Notes: generated from the letters alone by a model not told the origin. A stretch of DNA of 39,272 nucleotides from Halobacteroidaceae bacterium (GCA_003551665.1 PUNE01000155.1:1-39272), one strand, 5' to 3'; positions 25,251-34,189 are shown, counted from the first letter of the stretch. Numbers and translations: made by a program.

Positions 25251-26129
25251 TTACTTTAACCCCAGAGAAGGCAGAGAAATGCTTTCCCGGAACCGTTGGG
25301 TTTCAACGTTTTTCCTGTTACTCCAGGCATAGCAATAAATGCATCCCTGCTGGCAGGTGTCGTAGGCTCCAATATCCTGGCTGGCAATACACCTGCATTC
25401 AGGTCGCTGGCCGGGATCTTTTTTCGGGGGAAATTCCAGGCCAAAGACCCGGTATATAAATTTATCGTCGATGCATTTCCCTTCAAAAACTCCAGTTCCC
25501 TCCAGATCCCCCTGGGCACAACCGGTAACGGTTATTCCTTCCCCCCCGGCGATTGTAGCAATTTCTTTAAGGAATGCTCTTCGTTCTTCCTTCTTTTCCT
25601 GCAGTGCCAGGGGTTGAATCCCTGCCTTTTTCAGGCGCCTATCTGCAGACCGGTAAGGGGAATAAAAGCTGATTATAACCCGGGTAGTTGCATCTTTTAA
25701 GGCGTCTACCAGCAGGCGGAAATTCTCCAGGTGATAGTGAAAATTCATTTGGGGCGAAATTATTATCGGGTCGTAGCGCCAGATCACCTTTTCTTTTCCA
25801 ATCAACCCCGCCAGTTTCTGGAAAACCTCTATTCTCTTTTCCAGTTCCTCCAATCCTGGTTCTAGGGTGGAGCAATAGGGATTCAGGGTATAGAGAAAAT
25901 AAAAGGGATAGCCCTTACTATCCAGTTCTTCCAGGTGGGGCAGAAAAGGTTCGGGGTTTTTTGTCCAGAAAACAAAGAGATCAACGTCCTCTCTTTTCAG
26001 GCTGACCTTTTTTACCTGCCTGGGGTTAAAGGGATTTGCAACCAGGCAGTAAGAGCGGCGAACTTTATCCATAAACCAGTCACCATAAAAAGCAGGAATG
26101 TCTGTCCGTCTGCTGGCACTTATTATCAA
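25251..26129 (-). CDS. DUF1848 family protein with C-terminal CX3CX2C motif
   Basis: About 292 residues. I place the start at a TTG (26129) because family members begin IISASRRTDIPAF and AAGGGAG lies 8 nt upstream; the GTG nine bases earlier overlaps it. The N-terminal half has FVFWTKNPEPFLPHL and IWRYDPIII, typical of DUF1848. The C-terminus carries CRC, then CQQGCIYCYA, which is a CX3CX2C site as in radical SAM enzymes but at the opposite end of the protein. An iron-sulfur cluster is likely. The function is unknown. Confidence 0.85.
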   Translation of the reverse strand: MIISASRRTDIPAFYGDWFMDKVRRSYCLVANPFNPRQVKKVSLKREDVDLFVFWTKNPEPFLPHLEELDSKGYPFYFLYTLNPYCSTLEPGLEELEKRIEVFQKLAGLIGKEKVIWRYDPIIISPQMNFHYHLENFRLLVDALKDATTRVIISFYSPYRSADRRLKKAGIQPLALQEKKEERRAFLKEIATIAGGEGITVTGCAQGDLEGTGVFEGKCIDDKFIYRVFGLEFPPKKDPGQRPECRCIASQDIGAYDTCQQGCIYCYAWSNRKNVETQRFRESISLPSLGLK

Positions 26130-26257
26130 GCATCCCACTCCCTTAACCAGAGAATTTCACATACTTAGGTATAAGTTTAACAGAATAACCTTATCCCCTG
26201 CAAAAAACACATCTCTCTAAATTTTTGCCCTAATTGTTTGGCAGTAGGGAAAATTTT

Positions 26258-26280
26258 AGCACCGGGTAGCACCCGGTGCT
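26258..26280 (-). terminator. Terminator at the end of the chaperone-usher operon
   Basis: AGCACCGGGT / AGC / ACCCGGTGCT, a perfect 10-bp stem, lies 36-58 bp after the last usher stop. On the minus strand it is followed by AAAATTTT. The T-run is stronger on the plus strand, where nothing is known to be transcribed. Confidence 0.75.
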
Positions 26281-26315
26281 TTTGTTTTTTTCTCCATTTT
26301 CCAGGGAAGATCTCC

Positions 26316-29081
26316 TTATTCAGTTCTAATAACCCCAAATTCCAGGTAAATGTTCTCATTTTCTCTGAGCTGGATAACCTTTTTGGGAGTGCTAACCTGG
26401 TATTCAGGAGGGAGTTGGCCGGGATCTATGCTCACCTCGTAAAGCCCGGGGCCAAGTCGCTCGAAGAAGAACCCTCCGTCCTCGTCGGTCCTTGTTCTCC
26501 TGCGATCCAGGAGAATTGTTATATCCTGCAGGACGGGGTCATTTCTATCCCGTAAACCATTCCCATTTTCGTCAAGGTAAACCACCCCGGCAATAAAAGA
26601 AACATGATCAGTCCCCGTTGGCAGGCGCTGGCCAAAAATCTTATCCCGGGTAAAACCAAGGGTTTGGCTAATGGAAACCCCCAGAGTGTAAATAGGTTCA
26701 GTTGCAGTTGCAGAACTGTAGGTTCGGGCAGCGTCAAAGGAAACACCCATCCCCGAAGGCAAGAAATAGGTCAGGCTTGTAGAGGCTCTAAACTGCGGGA
26801 CTTCTCTCCTTTCAGTCGGGGAGAGGTAATCACCTCTTAAAGACAGCCGCAGATTCAAATCGGGATTGTTATAAAAAAGGCTAAGCCTTCCCGAATAATA
26901 CTGGTCAACTTCCGGAAGAAGCCAAGTATACTTCAATTCCCCGGTAGTGTGGAAAATCCGGGAAAAATAGTAGGTAGAAGAAAACCCCACTTCTGCTTTT
27001 TCCGCTTCGAACAGGGTACCGTTATCCTGGTTGTCATCACCCTCAAGAGAAGCAGTTCCGGTAATAACTAAATTTTCTCCTGCTGCAATTCTCATCCTGA
27101 TATTGCCTTTAGCTTCCGAACCCTCAAATTCAGTTCCCGCCCAGTAAGCACTGGCACTGCCACCTCCTGCAACCAGCACTGAATCCGCAGCATTCCAGGA
27201 GAAACCCAGGTCCAGTAAGACCCCGGAGAGTAAATATGGCGTTTCTTCACCCGGGTATAGATAACCCCCCAGAAGAGTCAATTTATTCCGGGTTGAACCC
27301 CAGGATAAAAAAGAACGCTGTTCCAGGATCAGTTCCATATCAATTATATGGTTATCCCTCTCCTGGCCGGCAGAATCCTTATCTATGAAAAACCTATGCC
27401 CCAGTGCACCTGTAGTTGAAAGGGTTAACCTCCTCCCGTCCCTGTAGGTCACGGTTGCTTCAACTCTTTCCTCTGTATAGGGGTCCATATCCCCAACGGG
27501 GCGAAATATTTCTCCTCCCAGAGACAAATTCCAGAGGGGAGAAAGAGTGTAATTAAAACCTGTCTCAAAAAGAGCACCTTCCGTTTCCCTGATCCCAACT
27601 GCTACTTCAGGAGGAACATAGGAGAAAACTGCTTCCAGGTACCCCTCCTTAAGAGCATAAAGACCCGAGGCCCTTGCTCCCTGGCCCAGTTCTTCCCACT
27701 CGCCCCCCACAAGCCAGTCTGCAGATAAAACCAGGGGAAGATCCCCAGCCCAGAAAGAAAGACCAAGCACGCTCCCAACTTCTACGGGGTTTGGCTCATC
27801 GCTGGAAGAAAACTCGTGTTTGCCGGCAAGCTCCCAGGTTGCACTAACCCTGTCCGTCACTGCCCACCTGATCTCCTGGCCAGCAATGTTTCCTTTGAAA
27901 TCCTGGCCGTCACTCCCTCCATACCTTCCAGCAAAAATCATATATTCCCAGGTTCCTTCCTCCAGGATATCCGGGCTCCCCGGTATGGTTTTTTCCATTT
28001 CAGTTATTTGGCCAGTAATGCTTTTAACTTCCACCCTTATCGTATTAACCCGGTTTGTCACCAGGGGCACATTTTCAAATTTATAATCCCTTTCTCCCCT
28101 GTATACAAAGGTCTGAGCGATCCGCCTGTCGTTGACAAAAAGCGTTACCATATCACCAGGCTGAGCTTCTCCCGAAACCGAGGTAAAGGACCGGACCCTG
28201 CTGACCTGCCACTGAGGGAACTGGAAGAAAAATCCCCGCAGGCTCTGACGGCCAAGGGTAGCCGGCATAAACACTCTGGTGTCACCAAGAACTATTATTT
28301 GATCGTCCTCTGTATAGCGCAGTCTGAAAAGTGGGAAGGAAAATTCAAAATCCCCCTTTTCAAAAACATAACTCCCCTTTTCTCCAATGGAATATGCCAG
28401 GTCTCCAATGCGGCCGTGGGTATATACTATCTGTTCGAGCGTAATATCCTGTTCTGTTTCATCAACATACTTGTACTCCACCCCTATTTTATATTGTATT
28501 GAACCAAGGGAAAAGGCGGGCCCCACTATTTCGGGCTTGATCTCAATAACAGGAGGGCGCGGCTCAACCAGGTCTTCCATCTCAATTGTCCAGTATTCGG
28601 GCTTGAGGTCAGTTGTATCGATTTTTAGTTCCCGGCTTTCAGGATCCCAGGAAATTTTTAAGCCTGTCAGGGCTTCAATTGGCCCCGTGGAGACAAATAC
28701 ATCTTCATCGAAAATTATAAACGGCTCGATACCCCACCGGGATAATTCGGGGTAAAATTCGGGACCCGGATCCGGGAGTTCCCCATCAAAAAAAAGCAGG
28801 ATCGAATACTGTTCCACGTATTCAAGCCTTAATTTCTCTCCATCGAGGCCAACCCTTTCTGCAAAAGCCATTAAAGGAACTAAAATGTGATCCTCTTTGT
28901 CGAGGACCTGAAAGAAGTAGTCCTCTTTTAATATTTCTTTTTCGGTTAATATAATCAGGTGGGCAAAAGATATTTCCAGCTCTTCAGCCTGAATGTTACT
29001 GTTAAGAAAAAACAGATTGCAACTTAAAAAGAAGAATAAAACAGAGAAGAAGATTAAAATCGGATAATTTTTTTTGACCAC
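26316..29081 (-). CDS. Usher-like outer-membrane beta-barrel protein B with one C-terminal SdrD/CNA-B-like domain
   Basis: About 921 residues. The GTG at 29081 has GGAGGT seven bases upstream; an ATG at 29096 is the alternative. Layout: signal peptide; N-terminal periplasmic part with two IIVPL/VFVST-type repeats (about 35-160); first barrel strands; a plug-like Ig domain (about 298-380) with SGEAQPGDMVTLFVNDRRI and NVPLVTNRVNTIRVEVKS; a long barrel of alternating strands; and a final 93-residue domain starting AGVVYLDENGNGLRD. The plug pattern is that of alternative/archaic chaperone-usher pili. Classical usher C-terminal domains are replaced by the SdrD/CNA-B-like one. It is the last gene of the operon and is homologous to the upstream usher A. 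Confidence 0.75.
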   Translation of the reverse strand: MVKKNYPILIFFSVLFFFLSCNLFFLNSNIQAEELEISFAHLIILTEKEILKEDYFFQVLDKEDHILVPLMAFAERVGLDGEKLRLEYVEQYSILLFFDGELPDPGPEFYPELSRWGIEPFIIFDEDVFVSTGPIEALTGLKISWDPESRELKIDTTDLKPEYWTIEMEDLVEPRPPVIEIKPEIVGPAFSLGSIQYKIGVEYKYVDETEQDITLEQIVYTHGRIGDLAYSIGEKGSYVFEKGDFEFSFPLFRLRYTEDDQIIVLGDTRVFMPATLGRQSLRGFFFQFPQWQVSRVRSFTSVSGEAQPGDMVTLFVNDRRIAQTFVYRGERDYKFENVPLVTNRVNTIRVEVKSITGQITEMEKTIPGSPDILEEGTWEYMIFAGRYGGSDGQDFKGNIAGQEIRWAVTDRVSATWELAGKHEFSSSDEPNPVEVGSVLGLSFWAGDLPLVLSADWLVGGEWEELGQGARASGLYALKEGYLEAVFSYVPPEVAVGIRETEGALFETGFNYTLSPLWNLSLGGEIFRPVGDMDPYTEERVEATVTYRDGRRLTLSTTGALGHRFFIDKDSAGQERDNHIIDMELILEQRSFLSWGSTRNKLTLLGGYLYPGEETPYLLSGVLLDLGFSWNAADSVLVAGGGSASAYWAGTEFEGSEAKGNIRMRIAAGENLVITGTASLEGDDNQDNGTLFEAEKAEVGFSSTYYFSRIFHTTGELKYTWLLPEVDQYYSGRLSLFYNNPDLNLRLSLRGDYLSPTERREVPQFRASTSLTYFLPSGMGVSFDAARTYSSATATEPIYTLGVSISQTLGFTRDKIFGQRLPTGTDHVSFIAGVVYLDENGNGLRDRNDPVLQDITILLDRRRTRTDEDGGFFFERLGPGLYEVSIDPGQLPPEYQVSTPKKVIQLRENENIYLEFGVIRTE

Positions 29082-29247
29082 CAAACCCACCTCCATGCCT
29101 GTTAGTTGCTAATTAAAAAAGTTTTTGACACCTAAAAAAACCAAAATCTTGATTAATTCAAAAAATGGGTTCCTTCCCCTTTTTCCAGAAATCAAAAAAT
29201 TCTATGGAAAAGCTTTAAGGTACTTCTTTTTGGTCTAAAATCGCTAA

Positions 29248-32200
29248 TTAATTCCCAAAATCATAAACCACTGGGATCTCGATTCCTTCCGCGAAAAGCT
29301 TTTCCTTAGTAATTTCTATAAAAAACTCTGCCTTTTCCCCAACAGAAGTTAAACCAGGAAGGGAAGAGGGCATTACTTTTAGATTATGTTTTCCCAGAGG
29401 AACATTCTCAATATAAAAAACGCCATCACGCCGGGTATAAAATACCCGATCCAAAGTATCGATATAAATTCCCACAAAGGAAAGAGGCTCATCACCTTGA
29501 TCAAATGTCCCGCTTTGATTATTGTCAAAGAAAACCCTTCCAGAAATAACTCCGTTTACTGTCAAGGCAAAGTTTAAAAAGAAGTTCTCGTTTTCTCTCA
29601 CCTCCACAATTTTTTCAGAGGTAACAATGGAATAATCAACCGGGAGGGAAAGTTCATCCACCCCAACTCTGTAAACTCCTGGGAAAAGGCTTTCAAACAT
29701 GAAAACACCCTCTGAATTGGTTCTCACCCTTCTACCTCCGGCGGCCATGGAAACATTTGATATTACTGGCTCTCCTTCATCATAAATGCCATTACCATTC
29801 AAATCTAAGAAAACCACCCCACCTATAAAGGAATTGTGGGTCCCGAAATAATCGGTTCTATGGCCAACAGTATTGCCTGATGCAAAGCCCAAGGTTTGGG
29901 AAATACCAAATGAAATCCCATACTCGGGAATATCCTCAAAAACTGTCCGATAGGTTCTGGCACCGGTTATCTCCGCAGTTATTCCTGATTGGAAAACCCA
30001 GGACATGTTTACCGAACTCGTAAATTGAAAATCATCCCTTTCTCCTACCGGGGATTTCAAACCCATATTCAAACTAATTGTTCCCCTTCTGTCCGCAAAA
30101 CGGTGAGAGGCTCCAATATTTGAAGAAAAAAGAGATGCATTAATGCTGGGATACCAGTTATAAGCTCCACCTAGGCGAAATGATGAATTTGCCCCAAAAA
30201 AGTGAAGTAAATTCAATTCTAAACGGGAATCACCCTGTTCAAGGTCCTGGTATTGACCTTCCTGGATGTTTAACTCCGAAACTGCTCGGCCCGTTAAAAA
30301 GGTGTTGCTACCCAGGATATACCGCAAACTGCTTTCCAAATCTATACTCAAATCATCAACACTTTGGTCAACAATCTTTGCATCTAAATCCGCTTCTCCG
30401 TATAATCTCAGGGATTTTGTTAGCGAATAAGCAGCTTTCCCCTTAATCCCTAAATTTTCCTCCAAAACAATTTCTCCTTCAGGTAATGTTAATTGGCTGG
30501 CTAGATAGTTAAGGCCAATGCTTCCTTCAAAGTTTTGCAGGCGTTGGGAATGAGAAAAATTAAGTCCCCCATCAATAGAATTAACCCGCAAAAATTCTCC
30601 GTTCCAGATCTCGAGGTCGAACTCCCTCGTTCCGCCTATAAGAGAAAGAGAAGTAGAATAGCGGGGTTGATTTTTATAATAAACTCCCAAAATTCCTCTG
30701 TTTTGGATTGAGTAAACCATTTCGGGAAGGGAATAACGGAAATCTCCTATTAACTTTATACCCCATTTATCCGAAATATCATAAGCTCCTTCTAAGAAAA
30801 GGTTTTGTCCCGGGATTTCTTGAGTTAAAAGTCTTACATCAGGTTGTATATGGGAATAAGTTCCTTCAAAGTGGGCTCTTTTAAAACCCTGCAGTAATGA
30901 ACCCCGCAAACCATAATCCAAAGAATCCGTATAACCCCCCATTAAAAAATCCAATCCGATAACCGTCCCTCCAAAAGGCCTCCAGGAAAAACCGGAAATA
31001 AGGCCTACTTTCGGATCTTCATAACCAATTGAGGTCAGTTCTTGTTCTCTAACTCCTTCAATACTCAGGGATAAACCCGGGGCAAAAGAATGCTTAAAAA
31101 TCAGCCCTATCATATTTCCATCAGGATCCTCAGGTTTACCATATAAACCTCCGGCAAGAACCGTTTCAGTTGTCCCTTCCGCAAAAACCTTTGGATATCC
31201 CACTATATTCTCAACTTTTTCCACTTTTGTTCCATCGGGTTTAATTAACTCCAGCCTAATTGTATTTATTCTATAAAGAACAAGAGGAATACTGGGAAAA
31301 AAATACACCTCATCCTTTCCAACCATTTGTTCCTTCCAAAGAACCCCATTTAGAAAAACCCTCACAAAAGAACCTTCTTCGGAAGGTCCTGAAACAGTAT
31401 ATAAGGGCTGTTTTCCCCCTGTAGGGAACTGGGGGGAACTGAAATAAAGCCCCCGCAAATTATCCCTCCCCAGTGTTCCAGGAAAATCTATCCGACTATC
31501 CCCCAAAATTATCTGGTGGTTTTTTCCACGTGAAATTGCCCGGACAAGAGGAAAACTGATAGTCCCGGTTAAAGTTGAAAAATTATAGGAAGAAGAAAGA
31601 CCCAGGGAAACTCCCCAGTTCCTTACCCTTCCATGAATATATATTTGCTGCTTGCTGAAGTACTCCCAATCTCCAAAAACTGATTTTCGGGCATCTCCGC
31701 TAACCTTGTATTGCAAAGAGCCTAACGAATATTCCGGACCCTGAGTATCCGGAATCAAAGTAATTACTCCCCATGGATCTTTAAAAATCGGTTCTTTTTC
31801 TTCATCATCCAAATCCGGCCAGTCCACTTTTATAACGATTTCCTGCCTGCGGGGATACCAGATTATTTCAACCCCTGCAATATTTTCCAAAAGGGAAGCT
31901 GTAACAAAAAATTCCCCCTCATGAAGTAAAGGGGGCTCTTTAGCCCACTCAGGGTAATCAATATAAATTTCCCTGCCTAAATCAACTTCTACAATTTTTC
32001 CACTTGGCTTGTGTTCAACCTTTAACTTGTTTTCCTCACGGTTGTATGACGTTTCTATTTCCAGAGGTTTAGTAAGGCTTACCAAAGGCATTAGGATATA
32101 GTCGCCCAGATCGAGTATTTCAAAAAAGTAATCCCTATAAATTTCCCGGGTCTCAGTTTGGATGACAAGAGAAACCAGGATGGTTTCCGGTAATCCTCCC

Positions 32201-32280
32201 TCGGCCAGGGGAGCAATGGAAAAAATAAAAAGGGTAAGGAAAGCCAGAGAAATAATTAGATAAAGTTTGTTAGCCCTCAT
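29248..32280 (-). CDS. Usher-like outer-membrane beta-barrel protein A with two C-terminal SdrD/CNA-B-like domains
   Basis: About 1010 residues from the ATG at 32280 (MRANKLYLIISLAF), which avoids overlap with the chaperone stop at 32297 and follows AAGGAAGGGG. Layout: signal peptide; N-terminal domain with YILMPLVSL and FFVTASLLENIAGV repeats (about 30-155); early barrel strands; a plug-like domain (about 293-372: VSGPSEEGSFVRVFLNGVLW, then IPLVLYRINTIRLELIKPDG); the main barrel to about 810; and two SdrD/CNA-B-like domains beginning GGVVFLDLNGNGIYD and SGRVFFDNNQSGTFD. Ushers thread chaperone-bound subunits through the outer membrane. It sits 16 bp after the chaperone gene. Its DNA is visibly more AT-rich than the 2-16 kb region. 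Confidence 0.78.
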   Translation of the reverse strand: MRANKLYLIISLAFLTLFIFSIAPLAEGGLPETILVSLVIQTETREIYRDYFFEILDLGDYILMPLVSLTKPLEIETSYNREENKLKVEHKPSGKIVEVDLGREIYIDYPEWAKEPPLLHEGEFFVTASLLENIAGVEIIWYPRRQEIVIKVDWPDLDDEEKEPIFKDPWGVITLIPDTQGPEYSLGSLQYKVSGDARKSVFGDWEYFSKQQIYIHGRVRNWGVSLGLSSSYNFSTLTGTISFPLVRAISRGKNHQIILGDSRIDFPGTLGRDNLRGLYFSSPQFPTGGKQPLYTVSGPSEEGSFVRVFLNGVLWKEQMVGKDEVYFFPSIPLVLYRINTIRLELIKPDGTKVEKVENIVGYPKVFAEGTTETVLAGGLYGKPEDPDGNMIGLIFKHSFAPGLSLSIEGVREQELTSIGYEDPKVGLISGFSWRPFGGTVIGLDFLMGGYTDSLDYGLRGSLLQGFKRAHFEGTYSHIQPDVRLLTQEIPGQNLFLEGAYDISDKWGIKLIGDFRYSLPEMVYSIQNRGILGVYYKNQPRYSTSLSLIGGTREFDLEIWNGEFLRVNSIDGGLNFSHSQRLQNFEGSIGLNYLASQLTLPEGEIVLEENLGIKGKAAYSLTKSLRLYGEADLDAKIVDQSVDDLSIDLESSLRYILGSNTFLTGRAVSELNIQEGQYQDLEQGDSRLELNLLHFFGANSSFRLGGAYNWYPSINASLFSSNIGASHRFADRRGTISLNMGLKSPVGERDDFQFTSSVNMSWVFQSGITAEITGARTYRTVFEDIPEYGISFGISQTLGFASGNTVGHRTDYFGTHNSFIGGVVFLDLNGNGIYDEGEPVISNVSMAAGGRRVRTNSEGVFMFESLFPGVYRVGVDELSLPVDYSIVTSEKIVEVRENENFFLNFALTVNGVISGRVFFDNNQSGTFDQGDEPLSFVGIYIDTLDRVFYTRRDGVFYIENVPLGKHNLKVMPSSLPGLTSVGEKAEFFIEITKEKLFAEGIEIPVVYDFGN

Positions 32281-32296
32281 ATTCCTAGCCCCTTCC

Positions 32297-33115
32297 TTAA
32301 TCACTAACTTTAAAAGGAATGGAATCACTAATATTATAATTCGTATCAACAAAGCCTATATCAACCAGAACCCGATAATCCCCGGGCGGGAAATTTTCTT
32401 CAAGGAAAAAATAAAAGGGCCTTACCTGTCCGGGAAGGATTACCTTTTCTGTTATACTCCCCTTCTCAATTTCTTCACCTCTTGCAGAAATTACCCGGTA
32501 ATTAACGAAAAAACGAACATGAACAAGGGAAGGGTTTCCTAATAAAAGTCCTCCAATGTATTGTTTATCCGGAGTTTCGTGGACCACCATTTCAATAACT
32601 GCAAAATTCATCTCATATTCAACTGGCTGAACATAGATAGTTGCTCCAATCATAGACCTGATTGTTGCCCCAAACCCTTCTTCTTCTTCAAATAGATCCT
32701 CATGCTCAATGAAAATAATCCCGCGCCTTTCAAAGGGTTCCTCATCAATGCCAGTCTCAGGCATATTTACCGTAAACCGAACAATCTGGCTCTGCCCAGG
32801 TTCAAGAATAAACTGCCTTGGGTTAAACCGGATTAGACCATCTAAAGTTTCTTTTAAGGTTCCGCTATCATAAATAACCATATCACTATTTTCATCAAGG
32901 TCCCAATCATAAAAATTGGCTACCAGGTTTACAGTCTGTTCTGTATTGTTAAAAACGGTAATCGCTCCTGTATCTCTTTCCCCCGGATGAACTTTTAAAA
33001 TAAAACGGGCTGGTTCAATTCTAATACTGGCCTCCCCCTGTTGACCCAAGGCAAAGATAATCATTAAAAGCATTGCCATTATAGCAAGTTTATTCTTTCT
33101 AATTGGGTTAGCCAT
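32297..33115 (-). CDS. PapD-like periplasmic pilus chaperone
   Basis: 272 residues with a signal peptide ending near QGEA. The first domain matches pilus chaperones: IRIEPARFILKVHPGE (strand A1 with the conserved Arg), AITVFNNTEQ, then FNPRQFILEPGQSQIVRFTV. A G1-like alternating hydrophobic strand follows (TIRSMIGATIYVQP). The second domain is Ig-like and ends in LPGQVRPFYFFLEENFPPGDYRVLVDIGF. I do not see the invariant Lys of classical PapD in the G1 strand, which favours an alternative or archaic type. It should hold unfolded subunits and deliver them to the ushers. SD GAGGAGGG precedes the ATG. Confidence 0.8.
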   Translation of the reverse strand: MANPIRKNKLAIMAMLLMIIFALGQQGEASIRIEPARFILKVHPGERDTGAITVFNNTEQTVNLVANFYDWDLDENSDMVIYDSGTLKETLDGLIRFNPRQFILEPGQSQIVRFTVNMPETGIDEEPFERRGIIFIEHEDLFEEEEGFGATIRSMIGATIYVQPVEYEMNFAVIEMVVHETPDKQYIGGLLLGNPSLVHVRFFVNYRVISARGEEIEKGSITEKVILPGQVRPFYFFLEENFPPGDYRVLVDIGFVDTNYNISDSIPFKVSD

Positions 33116-33135
33116 TTTGTCCCTCCTCAGAAAAT

Positions 33136-33163
33136 ATAGGGGTTGGTAAAAACCAACCCCTAT
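33136..33163 (-). terminator. Strong intra-operon hairpin (leaky terminator/attenuator) after the subunit gene
   Basis: ATAGGGGTTGGT / AAAA / ACCAACCCCTAT is a perfect 12-bp stem between the subunit gene and the chaperone gene. The minus-strand RNA continues with an AT-rich run (ATATTTTC). It resembles the partial terminators that keep pilin mRNA in excess over chaperone and usher mRNA. Confidence 0.75.
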
Positions 33164-33197
33164 TTTATTCTCCTAACCTTCAACTAACTATATTTTT

Positions 33198-34007
33198 TTA
33201 CGGAGTGCTTACAATGAAATAAACGGTGCTGGTATATTTACCTGCATCCACATCACTCCAGGGGATCCGGAATTGCATGAGGTAAGTTCCATGTTCTTTC
33301 GCTGCAAGGCTGGCAACCAACGCATCTCCTACTTCAGTAAAATACTGGGCATCAGGATCATCCAGGGCAGTGGTTCCCTCGGGAGCTACTCTCATATCTA
33401 AATAGAAGGTATCAGTTGTATGATTTCCAACAAAAGGATCAGCTTCAACAATAAAGTTATATGCAACATTTCCGTATACTTTGGCCTGGAATAAATCGCA
33501 GGCATGGATGAAGAGCCCCCTATCCGGACCAACAGTTGAGAATTCTTGGCCTTCCAGTGCTTGCCAATCTACAAAAGCCCAGGAACCATCCATCAGGCCT
33601 CCAATATTGGGATGGAACCTCATTACATTGGGATAGTTGCCAAATTGAACTTCAGCAGGGTTTTCTTCAATATCTGGACCCATGGTTTTAATTTTGGAGT
33701 AACCCCAGTTCCCACGGAGTTCAAGTTCCAGATAGCAGGGAATAAAAGCATCTGCACCTACAATAATTGTAGCAGTTTGGTCACCCCAGTTAGCGGGGGA
33801 CGGTTGATTGCCTCTGGAAAAGGACATAATGTTATACTGAGAACCACTATCAGTTGTGGCAAACCAGTAACCGCTAAACATGGACGCGTCGAAGTTTTCG
33901 AAAATCCCGGTCTTTTGTGTAAATAACGGCCCAAAATCAGCAGAAACTCCAACAGATAACATCATCACCACACTTACCAGTAACATAATAACAAGCATTT
34001 TTCTCAT
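33198..34007 (-). CDS. Exported subunit-like protein, candidate major subunit of the chaperone-usher system
   Basis: 269 residues, not recognised as a named family. The signal peptide is clear (MRKMLVIMLLVSVV, cleavage near GVSA). The mature protein has only two cysteines (FIPCYLE and IHACDLF), which could form a disulfide. It ends in a hydrophobic, beta-rich AGKYTSTVYFIVSTP, similar in pattern to the G-Y-x-D/T-T-V-x-V ends of pilin subunits. It lies directly before the chaperone, is flanked by a structured spacer upstream and a strong hairpin downstream, and has an excellent ribosome site (GAGGAGG). The major-subunit role is inferred from context. Confidence 0.6.
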   Translation of the reverse strand: MRKMLVIMLLVSVVMMLSVGVSADFGPLFTQKTGIFENFDASMFSGYWFATTDSGSQYNIMSFSRGNQPSPANWGDQTATIIVGADAFIPCYLELELRGNWGYSKIKTMGPDIEENPAEVQFGNYPNVMRFHPNIGGLMDGSWAFVDWQALEGQEFSTVGPDRGLFIHACDLFQAKVYGNVAYNFIVEADPFVGNHTTDTFYLDMRVAPEGTTALDDPDAQYFTEVGDALVASLAAKEHGTYLMQFRIPWSDVDAGKYTSTVYFIVSTP

Positions 34008-34189
34008 TTAATAAATTCCTCCTCATTGGCTTTTAGGCCTTTTTTTTGCTGGCCGGTTTCACCACTGGCTCCCCTGCACCTTTTTGGTGACCAATTAGAA
34101 GGTCCAGGTTCATAGCCTCCAACGAGAGAATTTGTTTTTGGACTTATCTCTCCCTACCAATCCTCCTTTTTCGCACCACCCCCTAATTT
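34008..34189 (-). other. Structured 182-nt spacer ahead of the candidate major subunit
   Basis: No convincing gene. The minus-strand RNA can form several short hairpins: GAGAGA/TCTCTC, GACC/GGTC, CACC/GGTG and GGCC/GGCC, with GTCCA/TGGAC as an outer pair. I do not recognise a known riboswitch. It could be a processing site, an RNA stabiliser or an internal leader for the subunit mRNA. Confidence 0.45.

Noticed and set aside
33174-33190. TAACCT and TAACTA 11 bp apart, like the SARP repeats
   Set aside because: They lie on the opposite strand from the operon, only two copies are seen, and no promoter is next to them. Chance match in a short AT-rich spacer.
34008-34189. Possible small protein genes in the spacer (open stretches in more than one minus-strand frame)
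   Set aside because: The longest open frame has no usable start codon. The one with an ATG has its GGAGG only two bases away and encodes a low-complexity lysine tail.
34008-34189. Riboswitch (c-di-GMP, cobalamin or T-box) in the same spacer
   Set aside because: Some bases look suggestive (GGGGGTGGTGCG, GAAACCGG), but the core motifs of those classes are not present in order.
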